Source: Bacteroidota bacterium (GTDB taxonomy: Bacteria > Bacteroidota > Bacteroidia > Chitinophagales > Chitinophagaceae). From it: a stretch of DNA of 64,000 bases. The stretch is from NCBI GenBank assembly GCA_029555415.1, contig JAKPSI010000037.1, positions 1 to 64,000 on the forward strand. Reading direction: 5' to 3'. The translations under genes and the position numbers were made by a program. Position 1 is the first letter of the stretch, and every line of letters begins with the position of its first letter. The notes beneath the pieces were generated by a model. That model had not been told where the DNA came from and searched no databases. It worked only from the letters and a program-made list of their open reading frames with translations. Of this stretch, positions 34,889 through 44,641 are shown piece by piece.

Positions 34889-36313
34889 TTAGTTTTTTTG
34901 CACTGTAAGGCCCAGTTCAGCGCCTTTTTGCAGCATAAATGCGTATGCCGCGTCATAATTATTCTCTATTTCTCCGTCCAGTATCGCGTCTTTTAACGAA
35001 TCCTTAATGATACCAACGGGTTTGGATGGCGGAATGCCGAATATTTCCATGATCATCTCACCGGTCACGGGCGGTTGCCAGTTGCGGACATGGTCCTTTT
35101 CTTCCACTTCTTTACAACGCTGACGCACCATCTGGAAATTCTCCAGGAAGCGTTTCACTTTTTGTTTGTTCTTGGAAGTGATATCCGCTTCGCATAATAT
35201 CATCAATGCGTCAAAATCCTCACCCGCGTCGAATAACAAACGGCGGACGGCACTGTCGGTGATATTCTCCTTCGTGAGACTGATCGGCCGCAAATGCAGT
35301 TCCACCAGTTTTTTCACGAAACGCATTTTCTCGTTCTGCGGAAGCTTCAGTTTGCCGAATATTTTGGGCACCATGCGTCCACCTACGGCTTCATGGCCGT
35401 GAAAGGTCCAGCCATGCCCTTCTTCAAACCGTTTGGTAGCGGGTTTGGCGATATCATGCAGGATGGCGGCCCAGCGCAACCAGAGATCATCACTGTTGCG
35501 GGAAAGATTATCGAGCACCTGAAGGGTATGATAGAAATTATCCTTGTGTCCAAGCCCGTCCTTGTATTCAGCACCGGCCAGGTCCACCATGGCGGGGAAG
35601 ATGAGCTGCAATAGACCGGAGCGGTAGAGCAGATCGAAACCAACGGAAGGTTTGGATGACAGCACGATCTTGTTCAGTTCATCGGTGATGCGTTCCTGTG
35701 AAACGATATGGATACGTTTGACATTTTCCTGGATACCGGTCCAGGTAGATTCATCGATCGTGAATTGCAATTGCGACGCGAACCGGATGGCACGCAGCAT
35801 GCGTAACGGATCATCGCTGAATGTTTGCTCGGGCGTGAGCGGAGTTCGGATGATCTTCGCTTCCAGATCAGCAATACCACCGAAGGGATCGATCAGACTT
35901 CCGTAGTCATTTTTATTGAGGCTGATCGCGAGCGCGTTGATGGTGAAATCGCGGCGGTTCTGATCATCTTCCACGGTACCGGCTTCCACTTCGGGTTTGC
36001 GGGAATCACTGCGGTAACTTTCTTTTCGGGCACCGACGAATTCAATATCAAAACCATCGGCCGTGCGGAAATGCGCGGTGCCGAAATTCTTGAAGAAACT
36101 GACCGTGGGTGTGGGATGCAGCAGCGATGCGGCTCTGGCGGCCAGTTCGGTGCCATCACCTATACATACGACATCGATATCCTTACAGGGGCGGCCGAGG
36201 ATCTTATCGCGCACAAAACCACCGATCAGCCAGGCGGGTTGGCCCAGTTGTTCAGCCGCTTGTGCGATGGTGCGCAGCAGCTCTTCTTCTCTCGGTGTGC
36301 AGTTGATCTCCAT
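34889..36313 (-). CDS. CCA-adding-type tRNA nucleotidyltransferase with HD domain
   Basis: 474 residues. A class II nucleotidyltransferase head (WLIGGFVRDKILGRPCKDID with catalytic DxD, about 25-50), RRDFTINALAISL and DPLRMLRAIRFASQL motifs, then an HD phosphohydrolase-like domain (LHDIAKPATKRF...FHGHE) and a C-terminal helical part. It builds or repairs the 3' CCA of tRNAs; the tRNA-Leu gene in this window does not encode CCA, consistent with this need. The ATG at 36313 (MEINCTPREEELL) is preferred over an upstream ATG at 36430 inside tsaC. Confidence 0.92.
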   Translation of the reverse strand: MEINCTPREEELLRTIAQAAEQLGQPAWLIGGFVRDKILGRPCKDIDVVCIGDGTELAARAASLLHPTPTVSFFKNFGTAHFRTADGFDIEFVGARKESYRSDSRKPEVEAGTVEDDQNRRDFTINALAISLNKNDYGSLIDPFGGIADLEAKIIRTPLTPEQTFSDDPLRMLRAIRFASQLQFTIDESTWTGIQENVKRIHIVSQERITDELNKIVLSSKPSVGFDLLYRSGLLQLIFPAMVDLAGAEYKDGLGHKDNFYHTLQVLDNLSRNSDDLWLRWAAILHDIAKPATKRFEEGHGWTFHGHEAVGGRMVPKIFGKLKLPQNEKMRFVKKLVELHLRPISLTKENITDSAVRRLLFDAGEDFDALMILCEADITSKNKQKVKRFLENFQMVRQRCKEVEEKDHVRNWQPPVTGEMIMEIFGIPPSKPVGIIKDSLKDAILDGEIENNYDAAYAFMLQKGAELGLTVQKN

Positions 36314-36332
36314 AAAACGCTGCAAAGGTAAG

Positions 36333-36905
36333 CTATGGCCGCAGAACGGTGACGCTGCCGTCGGGATTCCAGCGAACGACCGATGAGGGCTGCGCGGGAC
36401 TGTTATCATCACGGCGATGGTTAACCACATAATCTACCCCATTCCGGATCGCTTCGCTGATCCCGGCAAATGTTGCGGGTGAGGGTTCGCCGGAAATATT
36501 CGCGGAGGTGGAGACGATCGGTTTACGGAAACGCTTGATGAGGTGACGGCAGAGATCTTCTTTGCAGATGCGGATGCCGATGCTGCCATCGGCACTGACG
36601 AGATTATCGGCCAGTCCGAGCGCGCCATCATACACGATGGTGGTGGGCTTTGTACACTGATCGATGAAATCGAAAACAGCGGGATCGGGTGCCGCCACAT
36701 ACTGCATGATATCGCGTTCATCGGCGAGCAGGACGATCATCGCTTTCGTATCCGCCCTTTGTTTGAGTGCATACACACGCGCGACCGCGGCTTCATTCGT
36801 GGCATCACAGCCGATGCCCCATACGGTATCGGTGGGATACAGGATGAGTCCTCCGTTGCGGAGCACTTCCAGTGCGGCTTCGATATCTTTTTCAAGATCT
36901 ACCAT
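36333..36905 (-). CDS. tsaC: L-threonylcarbamoyladenylate synthase (Sua5/YrdC family)
   Basis: 190 residues, the single-domain TsaC length. It makes threonylcarbamoyl-AMP for the t6A37 modification of ANN-decoding tRNAs. Motifs are LYPTDTVWGIGCDA, ALKQRADTKAMIVLL and STSANISGEPS. The ATG at 36905 lies within the end of the glycosyltransferase gene (7-base overlap), so the two are co-translated; the CCA-type gene follows by 19 bases. miaA, tsaC and the CCA-type gene make this a tRNA-maturation neighbourhood. Confidence 0.93.
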   Translation of the reverse strand: MVDLEKDIEAALEVLRNGGLILYPTDTVWGIGCDATNEAAVARVYALKQRADTKAMIVLLADERDIMQYVAAPDPAVFDFIDQCTKPTTIVYDGALGLADNLVSADGSIGIRICKEDLCRHLIKRFRKPIVSTSANISGEPSPATFAGISEAIRNGVDYVVNHRRDDNSPAQPSSVVRWNPDGSVTVLRP

Positions 36906-38053
36906 ACGGACTGATATACGTTCATGACGGCAGCGGCACATTTTTCAGGCGTGAAATGTTGGGCGTGCTGCCAGCCTTTTTCAGTTTGGGTTTTGACGAG
37001 ATCCGTTTCTGTTGTGATCGTTTTAATGGCCTGCGCGATCTCTTCCGCACTGGAGGGGTTGACATAGAACGCTCCTTCCCCACCCGCTTCGGGCAAGCAG
37101 GAAACATTCGATGTGATCACCGGAATGCGGCTCCAGAGCGCTTCCAGCACGGGAATGCCGAAACCTTCGAAATGCGAAGGATAGATCATGCCGAGTGATC
37201 CCTGATAGATGGCAGGAAAATCCACTGCGTTCTTAAAGGAGGCGTGTTGTGCTTCGGGTTGGTCAGACAGGAAGATAATCTTTTGTTCCAGGTTATTCTG
37301 TTTTACGAAATCCTGTACCTGTTGTTTATAAGCACCGCCGTTGCCGATCACGACCAGCGGGATATCCAGTTCATTGCGCAGGATGAAGTACGCTTTGCAG
37401 ACATTCAACAGGTTCTTTCTTTCAATAATAGAACCGACTGACAATAAGTATCGCTCCGGCAGTTTATATAATTGTTTTACCGCTTCGATCTCGTGCGCGG
37501 ATCTTTTGATACCGAATGAAGGATTGCAACTCTGGTAACAGACCACGATCTTTTCATCCGGGATCTGATAATATTGAATGAGGTCTGTGCGCGTTTGTTC
37601 ACTGATCGCGATCACACGTTTGGAAGCGGCGCAGGCGTGTTTGTATTTCTTCGTATAGATCTTGCGGTCGATGGCCTTGTATTGGGCGGGATAGCGTTCA
37701 TGAATGAGATCATGCATCGTTACGATGGCGGGGATACCGGTATCCTCAATGCCGAAGGGCACTTCATGACTGAGACCGTGATACAATCCGATACGCATGA
37801 TCTTAAGGTCCTTCACGACACCCTTACTGCGCCATAAAGCAGGCAGGGCTTTGCTCAGGAACCGGTTCGGGAGCACTTCATGGAGGTGGTCCTGAGAAAG
37901 GTCGAATGTCCTTGAGGGTTTGGGATTGAAGAGATAGTATTCATGCTGCGGAAAACTATCGGCCAGGGCACGAATGAGACTGCGGCTGTAATGCCCCAGT
38001 CCTGTCCCGTTATGAAAAGCACGTTTGGCGTCGAATCCGATATTCATCTGCAT
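36899..38053 (-). CDS. Family 4 (GT-B) glycosyltransferase
   Basis: 384 residues. N-terminal acceptor domain (MNIGFDAKRAFHNGTGLGHY) and C-terminal nucleotide-sugar domain with YLLSVGSIIERKNL, the GSLGMIYPSHFEGFGIPVLEA segment (E-x7-E motif) and PVITSNVSCLPEAGG. Such enzymes transfer sugars in polysaccharide or glycolipid synthesis; donor and acceptor are unknown. It is not in a polysaccharide cluster but heads the tsaC-CCA transcript. MQMN at 38053 or MN at 38047 could be the start. Confidence 0.87.
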   Translation of the reverse strand: MQMNIGFDAKRAFHNGTGLGHYSRSLIRALADSFPQHEYYLFNPKPSRTFDLSQDHLHEVLPNRFLSKALPALWRSKGVVKDLKIMRIGLYHGLSHEVPFGIEDTGIPAIVTMHDLIHERYPAQYKAIDRKIYTKKYKHACAASKRVIAISEQTRTDLIQYYQIPDEKIVVCYQSCNPSFGIKRSAHEIEAVKQLYKLPERYLLSVGSIIERKNLLNVCKAYFILRNELDIPLVVIGNGGAYKQQVQDFVKQNNLEQKIIFLSDQPEAQHASFKNAVDFPAIYQGSLGMIYPSHFEGFGIPVLEALWSRIPVITSNVSCLPEAGGEGAFYVNPSSAEEIAQAIKTITTETDLVKTQTEKGWQHAQHFTPEKCAAAVMNVYQSVW

Positions 38054-38112
38054 GTTCTCCTGTCACAAAATTGCGATATTATTCCGCAGGAAAGGCAAAA
38101 TGGGGCGCCAAG

Positions 38113-38143
38113 TTGGGCAACGGGGTACATTATCTTATTTTCG
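38113..38143 (+). promoter_or_regulatory. Promoter of dapD
   Basis: TTG (38113-38115), 20 bases, then TATTTTCG (38136-38143), close to TTG-N19-20-TAnnTTTG. The start codon is 18 bases further on. A second candidate, TAACTTTT at 38149, is too close to the start. Confidence 0.5.
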
Positions 38144-38161
38144 CAGCCTAACTTTTACAAC

Positions 38162-38968
38162 ATGAAAGAACTGATACTGGAAGCCTGGGGTAACCGTGAC
38201 CTGCTTCGTGATGCGAAATATGCGGATGCAGTGCGGGCGGTGATCGAGGAAGTGGACAAAGGCAGGCTGCGTGTGGCGGAACCCGGTGAAAAGGGTTGGG
38301 TGGTGAATGAGTGGGTGAAACAGGCCATATTAATGTATTTCGGCATACAACAGATGCAGACCTGGGAGCTGGCTCCTTTTGAGTTCTACGACAAGATGCT
38401 GCTGAAGAAGAATTACAAGGAGATCGGTGTGCGTGCGGTTCCGCATGCGGTTGCCCGTTATGGCGCGTTCCTGGCGCGTAACGTGGTGCTGATGCCTTCT
38501 TATGTGAATATCGGTGCGTATGTGGATGAGGGCACGATGGTAGATACCTGGGCTACGGTGGGCAGTTGTGCCCAGATCGGCAAGGGTGTGCACCTGAGTG
38601 GTGGGGTGGGCATTGGTGGCGTGCTGGAGCCGTTGCAGGCTGCTCCGGTGATCATTGAGGACGGATGTTTCCTGGGCAGCCGGAGTATTGTGGTGGAAGG
38701 TGTGATCGTGGAGAAGGAAGCGGTTTTGGGCGCGAATGTGGTGCTGACGCAAAGTACAAGGATCATTGATGTGAGCGGACCGGTGGCGAGGGAGTATAAG
38801 GGCCGGGTACCGGCGAGAAGTGTGGTGATCCCGGGTACGTATCCGAAGAAATTCCCGGCTGGCGAGTACAATGTTAGTTGTGCCCTGATCATTGGCCAAC
38901 GCAAGCCCAGCACGGATCTGAAGACGAGTCTGAATGAAGCTCTGAGGGATTTCAATATCAGTGTATAA
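38162..38968 (+). CDS. dapD: 2,3,4,5-tetrahydropyridine-2,6-dicarboxylate N-succinyltransferase
   Basis: 268 residues. It succinylates tetrahydrodipicolinate in lysine/meso-diaminopimelate synthesis. An N-terminal helical domain is followed by a left-handed beta helix of hexapeptide repeats (VNIGAYVDEGTMVDTWATVG, SCAQIGKGVHLSGGVGIGGV, PVIIEDGCFLGSRSIVVEGV). The C-terminus KFPAGEYNVSCALIIGQR is also typical. The ATG at 38162 is chosen; the upstream open frame includes the promoter. Single gene. Confidence 0.95.
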   Translation: MKELILEAWGNRDLLRDAKYADAVRAVIEEVDKGRLRVAEPGEKGWVVNEWVKQAILMYFGIQQMQTWELAPFEFYDKMLLKKNYKEIGVRAVPHAVARYGAFLARNVVLMPSYVNIGAYVDEGTMVDTWATVGSCAQIGKGVHLSGGVGIGGVLEPLQAAPVIIEDGCFLGSRSIVVEGVIVEKEAVLGANVVLTQSTRIIDVSGPVAREYKGRVPARSVVIPGTYPKKFPAGEYNVSCALIIGQRKPSTDLKTSLNEALRDFNISV

Positions 38969-39028
38969 GGGTCTGAAAAAAGCCCTGAAAAAGAAGGATT
39001 TTCATTTTTTAGAATAATTTTTTGGGCG

Positions 39029-39036
39029 TACATTTG
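39029..39036 (+). promoter_or_regulatory. TAnnTTTG promoter element of tRNA-Leu
   Basis: TACATTTG, a full consensus match about 64 bases before the tRNA. The leader contains a small hairpin (GCAGAC...GTCTGC, 39044-39061). Confidence 0.6.
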
Positions 39037-39099
39037 CCCCCCTGCAGACGCTAACGGTCTGCACAGGTCCTCCGCAAAGAGGCTAGTTCTTATCTCCAG

Positions 39100-39183
39100 G
39101 CCCGGGTGGCGAAATTGGTAGACGCACCGTCTTCAGGTGGCGGCGTTCGAAAGGATGTGCTGGTTCGAATCCAGTCCCGGGCA
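39100..39183 (+). tRNA. tRNA-Leu (anticodon CAG)
   Basis: 84 nt. Acceptor GCCCGGG pairs with CCCGGGC (39176-39182), discriminator A. The D arm is GGCGAAATTGGTAGACGC; anticodon stem CCGTC/GGCGG holds the loop TTCAGGT with CAG at positions 34-36; a long variable arm (CGTTCGAAAGGATG region) marks a class II tRNA; the T loop is GGTTCGAATCC. CCA is not encoded. It reads CUG codons. A terminator follows at once. Confidence 0.96.
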
Positions 39184-39187
39184 CAAG

Positions 39188-39214
39188 GCCCTCAACGATA
39201 GTTGGGGGCTTTTG
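39188..39214 (+). terminator. Terminator of tRNA-Leu
   Basis: 9-bp stem GCCCTCAAC (39188-39196) with 39201-39209 (one G-T pair), loop GATA, then TTTTG. Confidence 0.85.
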
Positions 39215-39220
39215 TATTTG

Positions 39221-39471
39221 GGGGCGACGCGAACTTGTTCGCAGGCGAACCCAAATACAAAAGACCAGCCCCGCACCTGCGGGGCTTAGGGCCTTGGGTA
39301 AGACCAATCTTCAAGGATCAGCGCAGCTCATCCACTCTCTCCTAAATAATGGAAAAGTACGCGGCGCAAGCTTGCTTGCAGATGCGGACAAACAAAAAAG
39401 ACCGGGGACGGCGATAGCCGGCCGGGGGCCATGGGTAAGACCACAATTCCAGGATCAGCGCAGCTCATCCA
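39221..39471. repeat. Two degenerate copies of a ~114-bp unit beside tRNA-Leu
   Basis: Unit 1 (39221-39334) and unit 2 (39358-39471) have a 137-base period. Both contain a palindromic GAACTTGTTC/AAGCTTGCTT part, AAAAGACC, a GC hairpin and a near-identical 45-base end (TGGGTAAGACC...AGGATCAGCGCAGCTCATCC). Unit 1 also has CTTTTGTATTTGGG with its inverse. No ORF is shared. It fills the gap between the tRNA and the DUF4236 gene; 39472-39578 shows nothing. Confidence 0.7.
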
Positions 39472-39578
39472 TAATTCTAAAACATCTCGCCGATTATAGC
39501 TACTGATAAAGACTTGTAGTGTTTGGTACCATTATTGGACGTAGAAGAAAAAAAGTGAAACGAAGCAAGTATTTATGA

Positions 39579-40763
39579 CTATTGTTTAAACTCATTCAAC
39601 ATACTATTTGCAATTGAAATGGCACTGCAGTATTCTTTTAATAGAGATTTAAAAAAATCTGCATTTCCGGAATTACTAAAAAGAAATAATTCATTTAACC
39701 CACTTCTAGACTTAAATGAAATTGCATTATATTTTAATATCGGAATCTGAAAATTATCTTTAAACCTTTTATCAGGTGTGCCATCCTTATTACACTTGTA
39801 CCAAGTATAACTTATAATCTCTGAATCTTTAGGCACACTTTCATTCTCTACGATATTATACTGATAACCATCAACTTCTAACTCGGAATAGTCAATAATA
39901 GCAAAACTATGTTCAGAATTGTATACAAGCAAAAAACCTGGATAAAAAAACAGATCTCCTCCGTTTACATTCGACAACTTAAGAGGAGTTGTTTTACTAT
40001 TTATTAAAGTACATCTCTCTACACTCGCCCTAACATCTGTTCTTCTTATTTCATTCTCTGCTACAGATCGCATTTTAATTCGATCAATATCTTTTCGATG
40101 TGTAATATCCCAAATCTTATGTGTGCTCATAAGTCGGAAGTAAGATTGATTAAGATTATTGAACAATTCTGCAAAAGTCTCATCATGAGATATAGCCAAA
40201 TCAACTTTCGACAGCTCTAGTTGTTCCTTAATCTCATTTATGTTAATTTCTATCCCCTTTATTTCTTCTTCAAGTTTCCCGATTTTCTTTTTTTGTAAGA
40301 ACCTAAAAAAGCTAGTTGAGATTTTCTTATGCTTTCTTGTTATAAAGGCATGTCGTTCCTCAAAATTCACAAGTTCCTTATCTATCTCAGTAAACTGTTT
40401 ATTTGCCGTATATATTGTGTTTTTTAAACTTTGCAGGCCCAAACTTGTCAACTCGCCAATATGAGCACTTTTAATTTGCGATGGATCATCAACAGTCTGA
40501 TCCAAAAATTGAGATAACTGTCTGGAATTCTCTTCAGAAATATTACCATCCTCCAATTCAGATTCATTAGCTCCTTTAAACCCAGAAATTTTAATTCTTT
40601 GAGAAAGGCCAGATCCTGGAAAGCCCGTATTAAGATAAATACCATTTTTACCCAAATTCAAAGAAAGCCCTTTCGGTCCCAGTGTTGTACTTATGCCATT
40701 TTTCCCAAAGTTCAAATAGACTCCGGGAATAATAGTAAGCCGTCTATGAAAACGCCAACCCAT
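39579..40763 (-). CDS. DUF4236-domain protein, AT-rich, probably acquired
   Basis: 394 residues. The first ~55 residues match DUF4236 (MGWRFHRRLTIIPGVYLNFG, then the GISTTLGPKGLSLNLGKNG repeats). The centre (about 110-200) is helical and probably coiled coil (EEEIKGIEININEIKEQLEL), and the C-terminal half is a mixed alpha/beta domain I do not recognise. Codon use and base composition are strikingly AT-rich compared with every neighbour, which points to recent transfer; the site next to tRNA-Leu fits this. Its promoter overlaps the katG terminator. DUF4236 proteins are of unknown function and often lie in variable regions. Confidence 0.8.
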   Translation of the reverse strand: MGWRFHRRLTIIPGVYLNFGKNGISTTLGPKGLSLNLGKNGIYLNTGFPGSGLSQRIKISGFKGANESELEDGNISEENSRQLSQFLDQTVDDPSQIKSAHIGELTSLGLQSLKNTIYTANKQFTEIDKELVNFEERHAFITRKHKKISTSFFRFLQKKKIGKLEEEIKGIEININEIKEQLELSKVDLAISHDETFAELFNNLNQSYFRLMSTHKIWDITHRKDIDRIKMRSVAENEIRRTDVRASVERCTLINSKTTPLKLSNVNGGDLFFYPGFLLVYNSEHSFAIIDYSELEVDGYQYNIVENESVPKDSEIISYTWYKCNKDGTPDKRFKDNFQIPILKYNAISFKSRSGLNELFLFSNSGNADFFKSLLKEYCSAISIANSMLNEFKQ

Positions 40764-40779
40764 AGGACTTAATTTACTG

Positions 40780-40810
40780 TGAAAGTAAATAAATGAATTT
40801 CTAATACAAA
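40780..40810 (-). promoter_or_regulatory. Promoter of the DUF4236 gene
   Basis: Minus strand TTTG (40807-40810), 19 bases, then TACTTTCA (40780-40787): a good -33/-7 pair 16 bases before the ATG. The TTTG lies within the T run of the katG terminator. Confidence 0.6.
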
Positions 40811-40836
40811 AAAAGGTGACCCATTCGGATCACCTT
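40808..40836 (-). terminator. Terminator of katG
   Basis: Minus strand stem AAGGTGA (40830-40836) with TCACCTT (40813-40819), inner CC/GG pairs, loop GAAT, then a 7-base T run (40808-40814). Confidence 0.85.
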
Positions 40837-40859
40837 ACCTATTCTAAGCACTTAAATTC

Positions 40860-43124
<2,265 letters not shown>

Positions 43125-43334
43125 TCAAAAAAGATGAGGCTCCCCGGATACATATCCACCTTGTGAAACCTTTACCTGGATTGGGTTTAGGGAGATATTC
43201 GTCCGGATCTGACAGCATAACATTCTATCAGGGTATTTGTTTGATCAGAAAGCAACAACCAAACATGACCTGTAACTGTTAAAGGGCGCACGAAAGCTGC
43301 TTTTTCGTTACCTTTTCCATTCAAATCAACGAAC

Positions 43335-43745
43335 ATGAAAAAGACATTCCTTGCACTGGCCTTTATTTTCTGCACTGTAAGCGCATTCTCCCAGACCGCA
43401 CACCGGGTGGTCATTCAGCTCAGTACGAATGATACATTAGCCTGGAAAGGTGTGATCGGTAATATCAAACACCTGCGGGAAGAACTGGGCAATGAAACGG
43501 AGGTCGAAGTGGTGGCACACAGCAACGGGATCGAATTCCTGACGACTGCTAAAACCACTCAGGCTGCGGAGATCGAATCACTAAGCAAAGCCGGTGTGAA
43601 ATTCGTAGGATGCGAGAATACGATGAAGATGCGGAAGATGACCAAAGATCAGTTATTACCAGTGGCAGGCACTGTATCGTCCGGTGTGGCGGAAGTGGTG
43701 AAGAAGGAGGAAGCGGGGTGGTCGTATTTGAAAGCAGGTTTTTGA
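43335..43745 (+). CDS. Exported DsrE-family protein
   Basis: 136 residues: signal peptide to about SAFSQ, then a DsrE/YchN-like alpha/beta domain (HRVVIQLSTNDTLAWKGVIG, VEVVAHSNGIEFL, AGVKFVGCENTMKMRKM). One conserved cysteine (VGCENT) is where sulfur-relay relatives carry the active thiol. It is periplasmic, so not part of the classical cytoplasmic Tus pathway. The stop is followed immediately by a heptad array shared with the convergent TMEM175-like gene. Confidence 0.82.
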   Translation: MKKTFLALAFIFCTVSAFSQTAHRVVIQLSTNDTLAWKGVIGNIKHLREELGNETEVEVVAHSNGIEFLTTAKTTQAAEIESLSKAGVKFVGCENTMKMRKMTKDQLLPVAGTVSSGVAEVVKKEEAGWSYLKAGF

Positions 43746-43848
43746 ATAATGGATAGTGGATAATTGAGAAATGATAATAGTGTCGCTTCCACATTATCCA
43801 TTATCCATTATCCATTATTCATTCTCCATTATCATCTATCAATTACTC
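43743..43848. repeat. CATTATC/GATAATG inverted heptad arrays between convergent genes
   Basis: Left arm from the DsrE stop (TGAATAAT GGATAGT GGATAAT TGAGAAA TGATAAT) and right arm to and through the TMEM175 stop (CATTATC x3, CATTATT, CATTCTC, CATTATC). Each arm reads GATAATG-like in the sense of its own gene, and the two can pair around a ~15-base loop. The whole convergent spacer is this element. Confidence 0.9.
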
Positions 43849-44460
43849 AAGCTCTTCCTCCGTGTCTTTCGTCGCGAACGCCCAATACACCCACATGAAG
43901 AAAGTGATGCCTAATGCGATCACATAATTATAAAGGGCGATAACGGCCGCGATCTCGTATAGTGCGAAGCCGACCAGTTGCTGGCGCATCATGGTTTTGA
44001 ACCAGGGCAGGCTGGTAGCAGGATGCATGAGAAGTTTGGGGTTACGGGTCAGGCCCAAATTCAGCAACCACATGCTCAGCGTGATGAAGCCCGTGAACCC
44101 GGCATAGAAGCAAACAGCGGTATTCTCCGCTTCAGAGCCAATGAACGAACCGACCATCCGGGTAGGGAAAGGGAAAAGCACGACGAACAGCAGCACCAAT
44201 CCGTTCAGGAGAAAGATCTTGTGACTCGCCACCCGCACATGCCGGAGGATCTTATGATGTCCCATCCAGATCAGCAATACGGTGGCGAAAGAGTTGAAGT
44301 AAGTAAAATACTCAGGCCATTTTTCTTTGATCTTCAGCCAGAGGTTGGCATTGCTGGCACCTTCATATTCACGGATCCCGATCTCGATCGCCAGTAAGGT
44401 GATCGCTACACCGAAAATACCATCGCTGAATGCCTCGAGACGGGCAGTTTGTTTTTCCAT
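43843..44460 (-). CDS. TMEM175/DUF1211-family potassium channel-like protein
   Basis: 205 residues with six hydrophobic segments. The signature RLEAFSDGIFGVAITLLAIE in the first segment contains the FSD motif of bacterial TMEM175 channels, which form the potassium pore from this helix. The single six-helix repeat is the usual bacterial length and would work as a tetramer. The TAA stop lies inside the CATTATC array. It stands alone. Confidence 0.87.
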   Translation of the reverse strand: MEKQTARLEAFSDGIFGVAITLLAIEIGIREYEGASNANLWLKIKEKWPEYFTYFNSFATVLLIWMGHHKILRHVRVASHKIFLLNGLVLLFVVLFPFPTRMVGSFIGSEAENTAVCFYAGFTGFITLSMWLLNLGLTRNPKLLMHPATSLPWFKTMMRQQLVGFALYEIAAVIALYNYVIALGITFFMWVYWAFATKDTEEELE

Positions 44461-44534
44461 GGTTGGTTGTTGAATGAACTGGGATATATTTTGATATGAT
44501 CCGAGACAAGTAACACCTGAAATCTAAATAACGG

Positions 44535-44641
44535 CTTCTGGCTATTAGCTGTTAGCTGCTAGACTGTGCTAAGAAATTTATACTTTAACCTGTTACCTCT
44601 TATTTTTAAACTATAACCTATCACCTTCTACCTATCACCTG
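44535..44641. repeat. GCTNTTA and ACCTATC heptad arrays; the second runs through the serine hydrolase stop
   Basis: Two families side by side: GCTATTA GCTGTTA GCTGCTA (44537-44557) and ACCTGTT ACCTCTT ATTTTTA AACTATA ACCTATC ACCTTCT ACCTATC ACCTGCT (44588-44643). The minus-strand TGA stop (44621-44623) and the codons of the C-terminal VIGRR are inside the second. In the mRNA sense many units hold TAG or TAA. Confidence 0.82.

Noticed and set aside
39083-39307. Open frame with GTGFEPAHP-like peptide on the minus strand
   Set aside because: It is the antisense of tRNA-Leu and its terminator, a well-known spurious translation; no start signal or independent support.
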